Made by a program: the position numbers and the translations under genes. 64,000 nucleotides of DNA from Gemmatimonadaceae bacterium (GTDB lineage Bacteria; Gemmatimonadota; Gemmatimonadetes; Gemmatimonadales; Gemmatimonadaceae). The stretch lies in NCBI GenBank assembly GCA_020853635.1, contig JADYYN010000194.1:1-64000 (forward strand). The letters are read 5' to 3'. The notes under the pieces were generated by a model, which was not told where the DNA came from, did not search any database, and saw nothing but the letters and a program-made list of their open reading frames with translations. Below, piece by piece: positions 8,251-17,929 of this stretch (the stretch's first letter is position 1; every line of letters starts with the position of its first letter).

Positions 8251-11200
8251 GTGTCCGTCCGCTCCCTGATGACCCGCTCGGCACTCGCCGCGCTCGTGCT
8301 GCTGCCCGCCGCACTGACTGCGCAGCCGGTGCAGCCCACCGCGCTCAACGGACTCCGTTGGCGTGAACTCGGCCCCGCGCGTGGTGGCCGTTCCGTTGCG
8401 GTCGCCGGCTCCACGAGCCGCACGCTCGAATACTGGATGGGCACCACCGGTGGTGGTGTGTGGAAGACCACCGACGGCGGCACCAATTGGCAGCCGATGA
8501 CCGATCGCTACTTCGGCGGCACCATCGGTGCGATCGGCGTGGCGGAGTCGAACCCCGACATCGTGTACGTGGGCGGCGGCGAGACACACATCCGCGGCAA
8601 CACGTCGCACGGCGATGGGCTCTGGAAGACCACCGACGCCGGTCGCACCTGGACGTTGATGGGGCTCAAGGAGACGCGACACATCGCGCGTATCCGCGTG
8701 CATCCCACCAATCCCGACATCGTGTACGTCGGGGCGTTGGGCCACGCGTTCGGACCGAACCCGGAGCGCGGCGTCTTCAAGACGATCGATGGCGGAAAGA
8801 CCTGGAGCCGAATCCTGTTCCGCAACGACTCCACCGGCATCTCGGATCTGGTGATGGATCCGAGTGACCCGAACACGCTGTACGCCGCGTTCTGGCACGC
8901 CTACCGCACACCGTGGTCGCTCAACTCGGGTGGCGCGGGTGGCGGTCTGATGAAGACCACCGACGGAGGTGCGACCTGGCGTGAACTCACCGGCAACGCC
9001 GGACTCCCGCGCGGCGTGTGGGGCAAGGTTGGCATCGCGGTGTCGCCGGCCAAGACGAGCCGCGTGTGGGCGATCATCGAGAACGACTCGGGCGGTGTGT
9101 ACCGCTCCGACGACGCAGGCTCGACCTGGCAGTGGATCAACAAGGACCGCAATCTCCGCCCGCGCGCGTGGTACTACTCGAAGATCTTCGCGGATCCGAA
9201 GGACACGAATGTCGTGTACGGGCTGAACGTGAACTTCTTCCGCTCCACCGACGGCGGCCGCACGTTCCGCCAGACCATCCAGGTGCCGCACGGCGACAAC
9301 CACGACATGTGGATCGCGCCGAACGATCCGATGCGCATGATCGAAAGCAACGACGGCGGCGCGAACGTGAGCTTCAACGGTGGCCAGACGTGGAGCGAGC
9401 AGGATTTCGCCACGGCGCAGATGTACCACGTCTCCACGTCGAACCACTTCCCGTACTGGGTGTGCGGTGCGCAACAGGACAACTCCACGCTCTGCGGCCC
9501 GAGCCGGAAGCAGGGCAACATCGGCATCGGTGACTGGGTGCAGGCCGGCGGCGGTGAGTCGGGCTACGTGACGCCGCATCCGACCGACCCGGACATCATC
9601 TTCGCCGGCAGCTACTCGGGCTATCTCTCGCGCAAGGACATGCGCACCGGCCTGCAGCGGAACATCAACGCGTGGCCGATGAATCCGATGGGCCACTCGT
9701 CGGAGGACATCAAGTACAAGTTCCAGTGGACGTTCCCCATCGTGATCTCGATGCACGATCCGAAGGTCCTGTATGCCGGCGGCAGTCATCTCTTCCGCTC
9801 ACTCAACGAAGGCCACTCGTTCGATATCATCTCGCCGGCATTGGCGCGCAACGATCCGCGCACGCTCGGTCCGTCCGGCGGTCCGATCACGAAGGACCAG
9901 ACGGGTGTCGAGACGTACGGCACGATCTTCACGCTCGCTGAGTCGTTCCAGTCGAAGGATGTGTTGTGGGTGGGCACCGACGACGGTTGGGTGCAGCTCA
10001 CGCGCGATGGTGGCAAGTCGTGGAAGAACGTGACGCCCAAGGGGCTCGGTGACTTCACGCGCATCTCGATGATCGAAGCGTCGCACTATCAGGAAGGGAC
10101 CGCGTACCTCGCGGGCAATCGCTTCCAGATGGACGACTTCACGCCGCATCTCTGGAAGACCACCGACTACGGCGCGACCTGGACGAAGATCACCAACGGC
10201 ATCCCGGCGGATGAGTTCACACGCGTGATCCGTGAGGATCCCGAGCGTCGCGGCATGTTGTACGCGGGTACCGAGCGCGGCGTGTTCGTCTCGTTCGACG
10301 ATGGTGCCAACTGGCAGCGGTTGCAGCGCAACCTGCCGCCGGTGCCGGTGCATGACCTCGTGATCAAGGATGGCGATCTCATCGCCGGTACGCATGGACG
10401 GTCGTTCTGGGTGATGGACGACATCTCGGCGCTGCGGCAGATGACGCCGGCGTTGCTGGCCAAGTCGTCGCATCTCTTCACGCCGCGCGATACGTATCGG
10501 ATCGAGTGGGGCGGTGGTGGATTCGGCGGTGGTGGCGGCGGAGCGGGTGCTGCGGCGCAGTCGCGCCCGGGCCAGAATCCCACGGCCGGTGTGGTCGTCT
10601 ATTATCACCTCGCGCAGGCGAATCAGCCGGTGAAGTTCGAGTTCATTGCGCCGGACGGGACGGTGATCAAGAGCTACGAGTCCGCCGACTCGGCCGCGAT
10701 GGCGGCGCAGCGCGCTGCGGCGGCTGCGGGTCCCGCGGCAGGTGGTGGCGGTGGTCGATTCGGCGGTGGCGGTGTGCAGCGGCCGTCGAACGCGGCGGGG
10801 CTCAACCAGTTCGCGTGGGACATGCGTTACCCCGATGCGAGCACGTTCACCGGCATGATCATGTGGGCAGGCAGCACGCGTGGCCCGATGGCGCCGGCCG
10901 GCACGTACACCGTGCGCCTGACCGTCGGCGGGACGACCGTGCACAGCACCGAGTTCAAACTCGTGAACGATCCGCGCACCACGGCCACCGCGGCTGATCT
11001 TGTGGCGCAGTTCGACTTCCTCATCCAGATCCGCGACAAGACCACCGAAGCGAACGACGCGGTGAAGATGATCCGCAACGTGAAGGCGCAGCTCGAGGAT
11101 CGTGTGGCGAAGGCGCCGCGTCTCAAGCGCAGTGCCGACGCGCTCGCGGCGGCGCTGAGTGCGGTGGAGCAGGAGATCTATCAGGTGAAGAACCAGAGCG

Positions 11201-11547
11201 GCCAGGATCCGCTCAACTACCCGATCAAGCTCAACAACAAGATCGCGGCGTTGGCGGGTGTGGTGGGCTCGGGTCCGTACGCGCCGACGGTGCAGGCGCA
11301 GACGGTGTTCACGGAGCTCGTGCAGCTGCTCGATGTGCAGACCAAGCAGATGCAGAAGCTGTTCAAGGAGGACCTCGAGCGCTTCAACAACCAGGCGAAG
11401 CAGGCTGGTGTGGAAGTGATCATGCCCAAGGCCGAGGAGCCGGCGCCGGCGCGTCCGGTGGTGACGGCGGATGACGACATGTCCGCCGACGCCGACGATC
11501 ACGGCGCGGGCGACACGCCGGAGAGCATCGAGGATCGCGCCGCGTGA
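8251..11547 (+). CDS. Secreted VPS10/sortilin-like Asp-box (BNR) beta-propeller protein
   Basis: 1098 residues. The GTG at 8251 is chosen because GAGGAGGT at 8236-8243 lies seven bases upstream and the frame then begins a signal peptide (about 22 residues, ending in TAQP); an ATG at 8269 is an alternative. The protein holds many Asp-boxes, for example KTTDGGTNW, KTTDAGRTW, KTIDGGKTW, RSDDAGSTW and KTTDYGATW, which mark the blades of a large ten-bladed sortilin-type propeller (about residues 30-740). Two glycine-rich inserts follow (about 753-770 and 825-845), then a FlgD-like Ig fold (GTYTVRLTVGG) and a helical tail. This family is abundant in Gemmatimonadota and Bacteroidota as exported proteins of unproven function; glycosidase activity should not be assumed. 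Confidence 0.88.
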   Translation: MSVRSLMTRSALAALVLLPAALTAQPVQPTALNGLRWRELGPARGGRSVAVAGSTSRTLEYWMGTTGGGVWKTTDGGTNWQPMTDRYFGGTIGAIGVAESNPDIVYVGGGETHIRGNTSHGDGLWKTTDAGRTWTLMGLKETRHIARIRVHPTNPDIVYVGALGHAFGPNPERGVFKTIDGGKTWSRILFRNDSTGISDLVMDPSDPNTLYAAFWHAYRTPWSLNSGGAGGGLMKTTDGGATWRELTGNAGLPRGVWGKVGIAVSPAKTSRVWAIIENDSGGVYRSDDAGSTWQWINKDRNLRPRAWYYSKIFADPKDTNVVYGLNVNFFRSTDGGRTFRQTIQVPHGDNHDMWIAPNDPMRMIESNDGGANVSFNGGQTWSEQDFATAQMYHVSTSNHFPYWVCGAQQDNSTLCGPSRKQGNIGIGDWVQAGGGESGYVTPHPTDPDIIFAGSYSGYLSRKDMRTGLQRNINAWPMNPMGHSSEDIKYKFQWTFPIVISMHDPKVLYAGGSHLFRSLNEGHSFDIISPALARNDPRTLGPSGGPITKDQTGVETYGTIFTLAESFQSKDVLWVGTDDGWVQLTRDGGKSWKNVTPKGLGDFTRISMIEASHYQEGTAYLAGNRFQMDDFTPHLWKTTDYGATWTKITNGIPADEFTRVIREDPERRGMLYAGTERGVFVSFDDGANWQRLQRNLPPVPVHDLVIKDGDLIAGTHGRSFWVMDDISALRQMTPALLAKSSHLFTPRDTYRIEWGGGGFGGGGGGAGAAAQSRPGQNPTAGVVVYYHLAQANQPVKFEFIAPDGTVIKSYESADSAAMAAQRAAAAAGPAAGGGGGRFGGGGVQRPSNAAGLNQFAWDMRYPDASTFTGMIMWAGSTRGPMAPAGTYTVRLTVGGTTVHSTEFKLVNDPRTTATAADLVAQFDFLIQIRDKTTEANDAVKMIRNVKAQLEDRVAKAPRLKRSADALAAALSAVEQEIYQVKNQSGQDPLNYPIKLNNKIAALAGVVGSGPYAPTVQAQTVFTELVQLLDVQTKQMQKLFKEDLERFNNQAKQAGVEVIMPKAEEPAPARPVVTADDDMSADADDHGAGDTPESIEDRAA

Positions 11548-12026
11548 TCGTTCGTGCGGCGCGACCGAAGGATCACGCTGGGGTGCTCGCGATGAACAAC
11601 GCCGCGACCCCCAACGTGAACGCGCTGGCGCAGCATGAATTCGATTGGATCGTCGAGCGTGCCGCCTACTTCAAGGTGGCCGAGGATGCCGAGGGGCTCG
11701 CGGGGTTCGTGCTCTGCGTGCCTTCGGGGCTCGACTACTGGAGCAACAACTACAAGTGGTTCACGGCGCGGTTCAACGAGTTCTTGTATCTGGACCGCGT
11801 CGTGGTCGCCGCGCGGACCCGCGGGAAGGGTGTCGGCACGCGGTTGTACGATGATCTGCACGCGACGGCGAAGGGCCAGTGGCCGCGCGTGACACTGGAA
11901 GTGAACCTACAACCGCCCAACCCAGGCTCGGTGCGATTCCACGAGCGACTCGGCTATGTGCCGGTGGGGGTGCGGGAGTATGACGAGGGGCGAGCGGTGG
12001 TGCAGATGTATGAACGGCAGATGTGA
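11544..12026 (+). CDS. GNAT family N-acetyltransferase
   Basis: 160 residues with a complete GNAT fold. Motif A reads VVVAARTRGKGVGTRLYDDL (about 91-110) with the acetyl-CoA pyrophosphate loop RTRGKGVG, and motif B is the VNLQPPNPGSVRFHERLGYVPVG region near residues 121-143. GNAT enzymes move an acetyl group from acetyl-CoA to an amine; the acceptor is unknown. Its GTG start overlaps the stop of the VPS10-like gene by 4 bp. The last codons, QM-stop, lie inside a purine-rich intergenic repeat (see 12018-12125). Confidence 0.88.
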   Translation: MIVRAARPKDHAGVLAMNNAATPNVNALAQHEFDWIVERAAYFKVAEDAEGLAGFVLCVPSGLDYWSNNYKWFTARFNEFLYLDRVVVAARTRGKGVGTRLYDDLHATAKGQWPRVTLEVNLQPPNPGSVRFHERLGYVPVGVREYDEGRAVVQMYERQM

Positions 12027-12125
12027 GATGGGAGATGTGAGGAGGCCGCCCGTACGGGCGGCCTTTCTCACATTTCGGTTCTGCATCGCCGTGCTTCACC
12101 TCTCACATCTCCCCTCTCACATCTG
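12018..12125. repeat. Inverted pair of purine-rich repeats enclosing a terminator
   Basis: The plus strand at 12018-12042 begins CAGATGTGAGATGGGAGATG and ends TGAGG. The minus strand at 12125-12099 begins CAGATGTGAGAGGGGAGATG. The arms match over about 25 bases with two differences. A further partial copy lies at 12065-12076. Both convergent genes (GNAT on plus, fabI on minus) take their last codons, Gln-Met-stop, from these arms. A GC-rich palindrome sits between the arms. The core GGGAGATGTGAGA recurs at other sites in this window. Confidence 0.85.
12043..12064. terminator. Bidirectional terminator hairpin between GNAT and fabI
   Basis: A perfect palindrome with 11-bp arms, AGGCCGCCCGT and ACGGGCGGCCT, followed on the plus strand by TT and a pyrimidine stretch. 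It lies between convergent genes, so it can serve both. Confidence 0.75.
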
Positions 12126-13031
12126 CAGTTTCGGCACCGTCGCCCCATCCACCGCCATGCCCATCGCGTGGTAGCCCTTGTCGACGTAGACCGTCGCGCC
12201 GGTGATGCCGCTGGCGAGTGGGGAGCAGAGGAATGCCGTGGCCGCGCCGACTTCTGCGGCGTCGAGCGCCTGCGGGAGTGCGCTGTTGGCCTCGCAGTAG
12301 GTCACCATCGCGCCGATGATGCCGATGGCGCTCGCGGCGCGTGAGGCATAGGGGCCGGCGCTCACGGTGTTCACACGCGCGCCCCATTTGCGACCGGCTT
12401 CGAAGGCCAATACGCGTGTGTCACTCTCGAGTGCGGCCTTTGCGGAGCTCATGCCGCCGCCGTAGCCGGGGATCGCGCGTTCGCTCGCCATGTAGGTGAG
12501 CGACGCGACGGCAGCATTGGGGCGGACCATGGGACCGAGGTGCTGCATCATGCCGATCAGCGAGTACGCACTGGTGCCGATCGCCGCGAGGTAGCCCGCG
12601 CGCGACACCTCGAGCAACGACTTCTTCACTTCAGGGCCATTGGCCAGCGAATGCACGAGGATGTCGAGCGGCTGCTCGCCGAAATCCGCGCGCATGCGCG
12701 CGGCGAGGCCGGCGATGGAGAAGTCCCCGGTGTCCTTGTAGCGCTTGTTCTCGCGGATGTCCGCCGGGGCCTGCTCGAGTGTGTCGAACGCGGCGTCGAG
12801 CGGATAGATCTTCTCGAACGAGAGCAGGGAGCCGTCGGCGAGCTTGCGGGACTCGTCGATCTTCCCGCGTTCGAGGAGGTTGAGGAAGATGTTGAGCGCG
12901 GGGGGCCAGGTCGCGACGCAGACCGTGGCGCCGGCTTCAATCAGGTGCTTGGCGATGGCCCAGCCGAAGCCGTTGTCGTCGGCGACGCCGGCGACGAGGG
13001 CGCGTTTGCCTCGGAGATCGATAGGGAGCAT
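12117..13031 (-). CDS. fabI: Enoyl-[acyl-carrier-protein] reductase, plant-type FabI
   Basis: A 304-residue short-chain dehydrogenase that reduces enoyl-ACP with NAD(P)H in the last step of fatty-acid elongation. The nucleotide-binding region is [13 protein letters not shown] (about 15-27). The catalytic residues are Tyr190 and Lys198, with the second family Tyr at 180. The spacing Y-x7-K (YGGGMSSAK) and a long insert after the second beta strand (about 42-100, with [12 protein letters not shown] and ENKRY) match the plastid ENR of plants and their bacterial relatives rather than Escherichia coli FabI, which is shorter and has Y-x6-K. The gene is single, divergent from the SusC gene and convergent with the GNAT gene. 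Triclosan response cannot be judged from this. Confidence 0.93.
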   Translation of the reverse strand: MLPIDLRGKRALVAGVADDNGFGWAIAKHLIEAGATVCVATWPPALNIFLNLLERGKIDESRKLADGSLLSFEKIYPLDAAFDTLEQAPADIRENKRYKDTGDFSIAGLAARMRADFGEQPLDILVHSLANGPEVKKSLLEVSRAGYLAAIGTSAYSLIGMMQHLGPMVRPNAAVASLTYMASERAIPGYGGGMSSAKAALESDTRVLAFEAGRKWGARVNTVSAGPYASRAASAIGIIGAMVTYCEANSALPQALDAAEVGAATAFLCSPLASGITGATVYVDKGYHAMGMAVDGATVPKLQM

Positions 13032-13123
13032 GGCGTGATATGCCCTGTGTGGAAGGTGGAATCAAGGGTGCGGGACAGATTGCGCGAAAAGGGGGAGTAA
13101 ATCACTCCCTCTGTCATCCTGTG

Positions 13124-13153
13124 TTGACGCGCGTAACAGTTCGGTCGTATGAT
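13124..13153 (+). promoter_or_regulatory. Sigma-70-like promoter upstream of the SusC gene
   Basis: TTGACG at 13124-13129 and TATGAT at 13148-13153 are separated by 18 bases. A start near 13160 would give an untranslated leader of roughly 80 bases before the ATG at 13244. The same spacing and -10 hexamer occur before the FKBP gene (55306-55335). Confidence 0.6.
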
Positions 13154-13243
13154 TGGCCCCCCGGCATAAACCGTCGGGGACGTGCGCGGCTCATGGGGCG
13201 CTGCGTACTGCCCACCGATCCCCATACCTCGGTACACCATATC

Positions 13244-16200
13244 ATGAATCATCGAGTTCTCCGGCTGCTCTTGGGCCTGCTCCTCATCGCGGCACCCGCG
13301 ATGGCTCAGGGGCAGAACGTCACCGGCAAGGTGACGTCCGAGCAGGGCACGGCAGTCTCCGGTGTCCAAGTCGTCGTGAAGGGTACGACGACGGGCACCG
13401 TCACCACTGACCAGGGCACCTACAGCATCCGCGCGACCGCGGGCCAGGTGCTGCAGTTCCGCTTGATCGGCTACGCGCCGCTCGAGCGCACTGTCGGCAG
13501 CGAGACGGTGATCAACGTTTCGCTCCGTCGTGTGGCGACGCAGCTCGACGCGAATGTCGTCACCGCCCTCGGCCGTACGGTGAACCAGCGGTCGCTGGGC
13601 ACGGTGCAGCAGACGGTGGTCGGTCCGGAGATCGCGCAGACCCAGCGTGAGAACTTCGTGAATGCGCTGCAGGGGCGCGTCGCCGGCGTCGAAGTGACGA
13701 GCAGCTCCGGTGTCCCGGGTGCGTCGTCGTCGATCACCATCCGCGGCGTGAGTTCGATCTCGAGCTCCAACCAGCCGCTGATGATCGTCGACGGTCTGCC
13801 GCTCGACAACAAGACGTTCAATACCCAGTCACTCGCGTCGGACGCGCCGGGTTCGACCACGGCGTTCTCCAACCGCGGCATCGACTTCACCAACCGCTCG
13901 TCCGACCTCGACCCCGAGGACATCGAGACGCTCGTCGTCCTCAAGGGCCCCGAAGCCTCTGCGCTCTACGGCATCGACGCGGCGAACGGCGCGATCGTGA
14001 TCACGACCAAGCGTGGCAAGCCGGGTCAGGGTGGCTTCGAGTACAGCAACAGCTTCCGCGTCGAAGGCACACGGACCAGCCCCTCGCTGCAGAAGACCTA
14101 CGGTCCGACGACGGCATCGGGTGGATCGCTCGGCGAGTTCCAGTACTTCGGCACGCCGTACGCGGCCAACACCACCTTCTATGACAACGTCGACGGCTTC
14201 TTCCAGACGGCGGTCACGGCGAAGCACAACCTCTCGTTCAGCGGTGCGGCGCCGGACAACCGGATCAACTACCGCGTCGCGTTCTCGTCGGACAATCAGG
14301 AAGGTGTGGTGCCGGGTTCGCTGTATCGCCGGTTGAACATCACCGGGGCGAGCCAGTCGCAGGTGACCAGCTGGCTGCGCACCGACCTGTCGATGGCGTA
14401 TTCGTTCACCGACAACGACCAGGCGTGGAAGGGTGCGAACGGCCCGCTGATCGGCTTGCTGCTCTGGCCGCAGACGGACGACGCCAAGGACTATCTCACG
14501 CCGGCCGGAACGCGCCGTCGCATCACGCTGCTTGCGGGCTCGGCGGAGACGGACAACCCGTACTTCAACGTCGAGAAGAACCGCAACGGCACCACGAACG
14601 GCCGCCTGATCACCAACCTCGGCTTCATCTTGACGCCGTTCAAGTGGGGCGGGCTCCGCACGAACATCGGCCTCGACTCCTACACGTTCGAGAACCAGCT
14701 GGTCCGGCACCCGGAAAGCACGTTCGGGTTCAACACCAACGGCATCCTCGACGAAGCGACCGATGTGGTGCGCAACCTGAACTCGCAGACGGTGCTCAAC
14801 ATCAACCGGCATGCGATCACCGACGACATCGGCATCACCGGCCTGGTGGGCAACGCGATCTCCGACTCCAAGTCGACGACGACCGGTGTGAAGGGACAGG
14901 ACTTCCTCGATCCCAACTTCGTCTCGGTCAACAACACGCTGCTCCGCACCAACCGCACGGTCATCGCGCAGCGCCGCTTGGTGAGCCTCTTCGGCTCGGC
15001 GACGGTGGACTACAAGGACTACCTCTTCGTGACCGTCTCCGGTCGTAACGACTGGACCTCCACCATCCCGGTGGAACGCAACTCGTTCTTCTACCCCGCC
15101 ATCAACAGCAGCTTCGTCTTCTCCGACGCCTTCCCGGCGGTCGCGAAGTACGTGACCGGCAAGCTGCGCGCGGGCTACGCCGAAGTGGGCAAGGATGCGC
15201 GGCCGTATGCGTATCGTCCGTCGCTCGAGTTCAAGACCACGTCGTACGGCGGCTACGGATACGGATTCACCGGTCCCAATCTCAACCTGCGTCCCGAGTT
15301 CGCGCGCTCCTATGAGTTCGGCGCCGACCTCGGCTTCCTCGACGATCGGCTCGGCGTCGATGTGACCGTGTACCGCAAGCAGACCAAGGACCAGATCGTC
15401 AACGACATCCGCGGGTCGTACGCGACCGGCTTCATCCTCTTCAACCTGAACGGCGCGGTCACGCGCAACACGGGTTTCGAGATGACGCTGCGCGGCACGC
15501 CGGTCGAGCGTCCGGACTTCTCGTGGGACGTGTTGGTGAACTTCGACCGCGCCCGCGGCAAGGTGCTCGAGCTGCCGAACGACCTGCCGGAGTCGTACGT
15601 CTCCGACACCTGGCTCTACGGAAACATCCGCAACGGCACCACGCCGGGTCTCTCGACGCGCTCGCTCACCGGCTTGTTCTACCTCCGCAACAACGAAGGC
15701 GAGCTGTTGATCGATCCCACCACCGGCCTGCCGCTTCGTTCTGCGTCGTTCATCGATGCCGGCTACGACCGCCAGCCCGACTTCACGGTGGGTGTGACGA
15801 ACACGTTCTCGTACAAGAAGTTCTCGCTCAGCTTCCTCGTGGACTTCCGGAAGGGCGGCGACATCCTCAACGCCACCGAGCACTTCCTCACCACGCGTGG
15901 CCTGAGCAAGCGCACGCTCGACCGCGAAGAGCCGCGGGTGATCCCCGGCGTGTTGCGTGATGGCCGCGAGAACACCGCGACGCCGACGCGCAACAATATC
16001 GTCGTGATCCCGGCGGTGCAGACGTCGTTCTACACGAACATGAGCGAAGAGCTCTTCATCGAGAAGGACATCAACTGGGTCCGCCTGCGCGACATCACGC
16101 TGCGCTACGAGATCCCGGGGGCCTGGCTCAAGGCGCGCACGGCGAGCGTGTTCGTGACGGGCACCGACCTGTTCCTGCTCACCAACTACTCCGGCCTCGA

Positions 16201-16315
16201 CCCGATCGTGAACGGCAACACCGCGGCGGTGGGTGGTTCGGGTGGTCAGGGCATCGACTACGGCAACTTCCCCATCCCCCGCGGCGTCAGCTTCGGCCTC
16301 AAGGTGGGGTTCTGA
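13244..16315 (+). CDS. SusC/RagA-family TonB-dependent outer-membrane receptor
   Basis: 1023 residues. The ATG at 13244 starts a signal peptide ending in PAMAQ. A CarboxypepD_reg-like domain (about 25-100, with VTGKVTSEQGTAVSGVQVVV and GTTTGTVTTDQGTYSI) precedes the TonB plug (about 120-240, with IMIVDGLPLDN-like and LDPEDIETLVVLKGPEASALYG motifs ending in ITTKRG). A large beta-barrel follows and ends in Phe (GVSFGLKVGF), as expected for Bam-dependent insertion. SusC proteins import oligosaccharides, peptides or other nutrients using TonB energy with a SusD lipoprotein as lid. The SusD gene follows after 2 bp. The substrate cannot be read from this cluster because no glycosidase is present; peptides are possible. 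Confidence 0.95.
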   Translation: MNHRVLRLLLGLLLIAAPAMAQGQNVTGKVTSEQGTAVSGVQVVVKGTTTGTVTTDQGTYSIRATAGQVLQFRLIGYAPLERTVGSETVINVSLRRVATQLDANVVTALGRTVNQRSLGTVQQTVVGPEIAQTQRENFVNALQGRVAGVEVTSSSGVPGASSSITIRGVSSISSSNQPLMIVDGLPLDNKTFNTQSLASDAPGSTTAFSNRGIDFTNRSSDLDPEDIETLVVLKGPEASALYGIDAANGAIVITTKRGKPGQGGFEYSNSFRVEGTRTSPSLQKTYGPTTASGGSLGEFQYFGTPYAANTTFYDNVDGFFQTAVTAKHNLSFSGAAPDNRINYRVAFSSDNQEGVVPGSLYRRLNITGASQSQVTSWLRTDLSMAYSFTDNDQAWKGANGPLIGLLLWPQTDDAKDYLTPAGTRRRITLLAGSAETDNPYFNVEKNRNGTTNGRLITNLGFILTPFKWGGLRTNIGLDSYTFENQLVRHPESTFGFNTNGILDEATDVVRNLNSQTVLNINRHAITDDIGITGLVGNAISDSKSTTTGVKGQDFLDPNFVSVNNTLLRTNRTVIAQRRLVSLFGSATVDYKDYLFVTVSGRNDWTSTIPVERNSFFYPAINSSFVFSDAFPAVAKYVTGKLRAGYAEVGKDARPYAYRPSLEFKTTSYGGYGYGFTGPNLNLRPEFARSYEFGADLGFLDDRLGVDVTVYRKQTKDQIVNDIRGSYATGFILFNLNGAVTRNTGFEMTLRGTPVERPDFSWDVLVNFDRARGKVLELPNDLPESYVSDTWLYGNIRNGTTPGLSTRSLTGLFYLRNNEGELLIDPTTGLPLRSASFIDAGYDRQPDFTVGVTNTFSYKKFSLSFLVDFRKGGDILNATEHFLTTRGLSKRTLDREEPRVIPGVLRDGRENTATPTRNNIVVIPAVQTSFYTNMSEELFIEKDINWVRLRDITLRYEIPGAWLKARTASVFVTGTDLFLLTNYSGLDPIVNGNTAAVGGSGGQGIDYGNFPIPRGVSFGLKVGF

Positions 16316-16317
16316 TC

Positions 16318-17922
16318 ATGCGCACACACACTTCGATCACCCAACGTCCGATGCGACTGCTTCGCAACGTCATCCTCGCCACGGGACTGCTGGTCTCGAC
16401 CGCGGCCTGCGAGGACTTCCTCGATGTGAACGAGAACCCCAACGGCCCGCAGGTGGTGTCGGCGAATCTGTATCTCGCGCCGATGCTGCATTGGATGGCC
16501 ACGTCCCCCGCGTTCGACGGCCGCTTCGTGGGCCGGTACACGCAGCAGTGGTTCCTCACGGCGACCACCCTGAGCACCTGGGACCGGATGGGCTACGACC
16601 CGTCCAGCGACAACGGCGCGCAGCAGTGGCGCGACGTGTACTGGTCATTCGGCCAGAACCTCGTCGACATGATGAACAAGTCGCGCGAGGAGGAGCGCTG
16701 GGACCTGCTGGGCGTCGGCCACGTGCTCAAGGCCTGGGGCTGGCAGGTGCTGACCGACCTCCACGGCGAGATCATCGTCCGTGAGGCGATCAACCAGAGC
16801 ACCTTCACCTTCAACTACGACACGCAGGAGTACGCGTACCAGGCGGTGCGCGCCCATCACGATACCGCCATCACGCTCCTGCAGCGGACGGACGGCGCGG
16901 TCGACGCGGCCTACATGGGGCGCACCGACAAGATCTACAACGGTGACCGCACCAAGTGGCTCAAATTCGCGAACGGCCTGCTCGCCATTCATCTGAATCA
17001 CTACTCCAACAAGGCGTCGTACGATCCGGCGGCGGTCATTGCGGCGGTCGATGCGTCCTTCGTGGGCAATGTCGACGATGCGCTGCTTGCGTACCCGGGC
17101 GCGGTGAACGACGAGATCAACTTCCTCGGTCGCACCCGCGGCAACTTCAACGCGTACCGCCAGACGAACTTCGTGCTCGGTCTCATGAACGGCACGGCGT
17201 TCGGTGGGGTGGTCGATCCGCGCATGAGCCGCATGCTCGCGCCCTCGCCCGACGGACAGTATCGCGGCTTGGACATCAATACGGCGAACTTCGGTGCGCT
17301 CACCACCGCGCAGCAGCCGAACAACTTCTGGGGCTATGCGGGTGCCGGCGGCGTCAACCTCCCGGGGCGCTATCTGTTCGCGAACCGGGCGCGGATGCCC
17401 ATCATGACGTACTCGCAGTTGCAGTTCGTGAAGGCGGAAGCCGCGTACCGGAACGGCGATCTGCCGCTCGCGCTCGCGGCCTACACCAACGGTGTGTCCT
17501 CGCACATCGACTTCGTCAACGCGCGCAACCAGGACGACGGGCAGTCGCCGACGCAGATCTCCGGGGCCGAGAAGACGGCGTTCCTCGCGGCGCCTGAGAT
17601 CATCCCGGCCACCGCGGCGGGCATGACGCTCACGCGGATCATGTCGCAGAAGTACATCGCGCAGTGGGCCTGGGGGCACAACGAAGTGTGGATGGACCTG
17701 CGCCGGTACAACTACACGGATGTCGACCCGGCGAGTGGCCAGCAGGTCGTCCCGGGCTTCACGCCGCCGGTCAACCTCTATCCCGACAACGGCGGCGCGA
17801 TCGCCCAGCGTATCCGCCCGCGTTTCAACTCCGAGTATGTGTGGAATCGCCCGGGTCTCGACGCCATCGGCGGACTCGCGCTGAACTACCACACCGTGCC
17901 GCTCTGGATCACCCAACCGTAA
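16318..17922 (+). CDS. SusD/RagB-like nutrient-binding outer-membrane lipoprotein
   Basis: 534 residues with a lipoprotein signal ending in STAAC followed by EDFLDVNENPNGP, the typical start of the SusD-like superfamily. The helical TPR-like fold is suggested by repeated aromatic helices and by the conserved C-terminal pattern with IMSQKYIAQWAWGHNEVWMDLRRYNY (about 440-465). SusD proteins cover the SusC barrel at the cell surface and capture the nutrient. It lies directly behind the SusC gene and 7 bp before the DUF4397 gene, so the three form one transcript. Confidence 0.93.
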   Translation: MRTHTSITQRPMRLLRNVILATGLLVSTAACEDFLDVNENPNGPQVVSANLYLAPMLHWMATSPAFDGRFVGRYTQQWFLTATTLSTWDRMGYDPSSDNGAQQWRDVYWSFGQNLVDMMNKSREEERWDLLGVGHVLKAWGWQVLTDLHGEIIVREAINQSTFTFNYDTQEYAYQAVRAHHDTAITLLQRTDGAVDAAYMGRTDKIYNGDRTKWLKFANGLLAIHLNHYSNKASYDPAAVIAAVDASFVGNVDDALLAYPGAVNDEINFLGRTRGNFNAYRQTNFVLGLMNGTAFGGVVDPRMSRMLAPSPDGQYRGLDINTANFGALTTAQQPNNFWGYAGAGGVNLPGRYLFANRARMPIMTYSQLQFVKAEAAYRNGDLPLALAAYTNGVSSHIDFVNARNQDDGQSPTQISGAEKTAFLAAPEIIPATAAGMTLTRIMSQKYIAQWAWGHNEVWMDLRRYNYTDVDPASGQQVVPGFTPPVNLYPDNGGAIAQRIRPRFNSEYVWNRPGLDAIGGLALNYHTVPLWITQP

Positions 17923-17929
17923 CCCGACC

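Noticed and set aside
8011-9789. Extension of the propeller lipoprotein frame far upstream, into the VPS10-like gene
   Set aside because: A proper lipoprotein signal starts at 8010; the upstream extension has shadow composition and lies opposite Asp-box repeats.
10506-10560. Coding error or frameshift in the glycine-rich part of the VPS10-like gene
   Set aside because: The frame stays open through both Gly-rich inserts, and the downstream Ig-like segment is in the same frame; these look like natural linkers.
13829-15883. Long open frame (684 codons) antisense to the SusC gene
   Set aside because: Its product is His/Arg/Glu/Val-rich with no domain, and it lies wholly opposite a clear SusC gene. 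High-GC genes routinely leave such antisense frames open.
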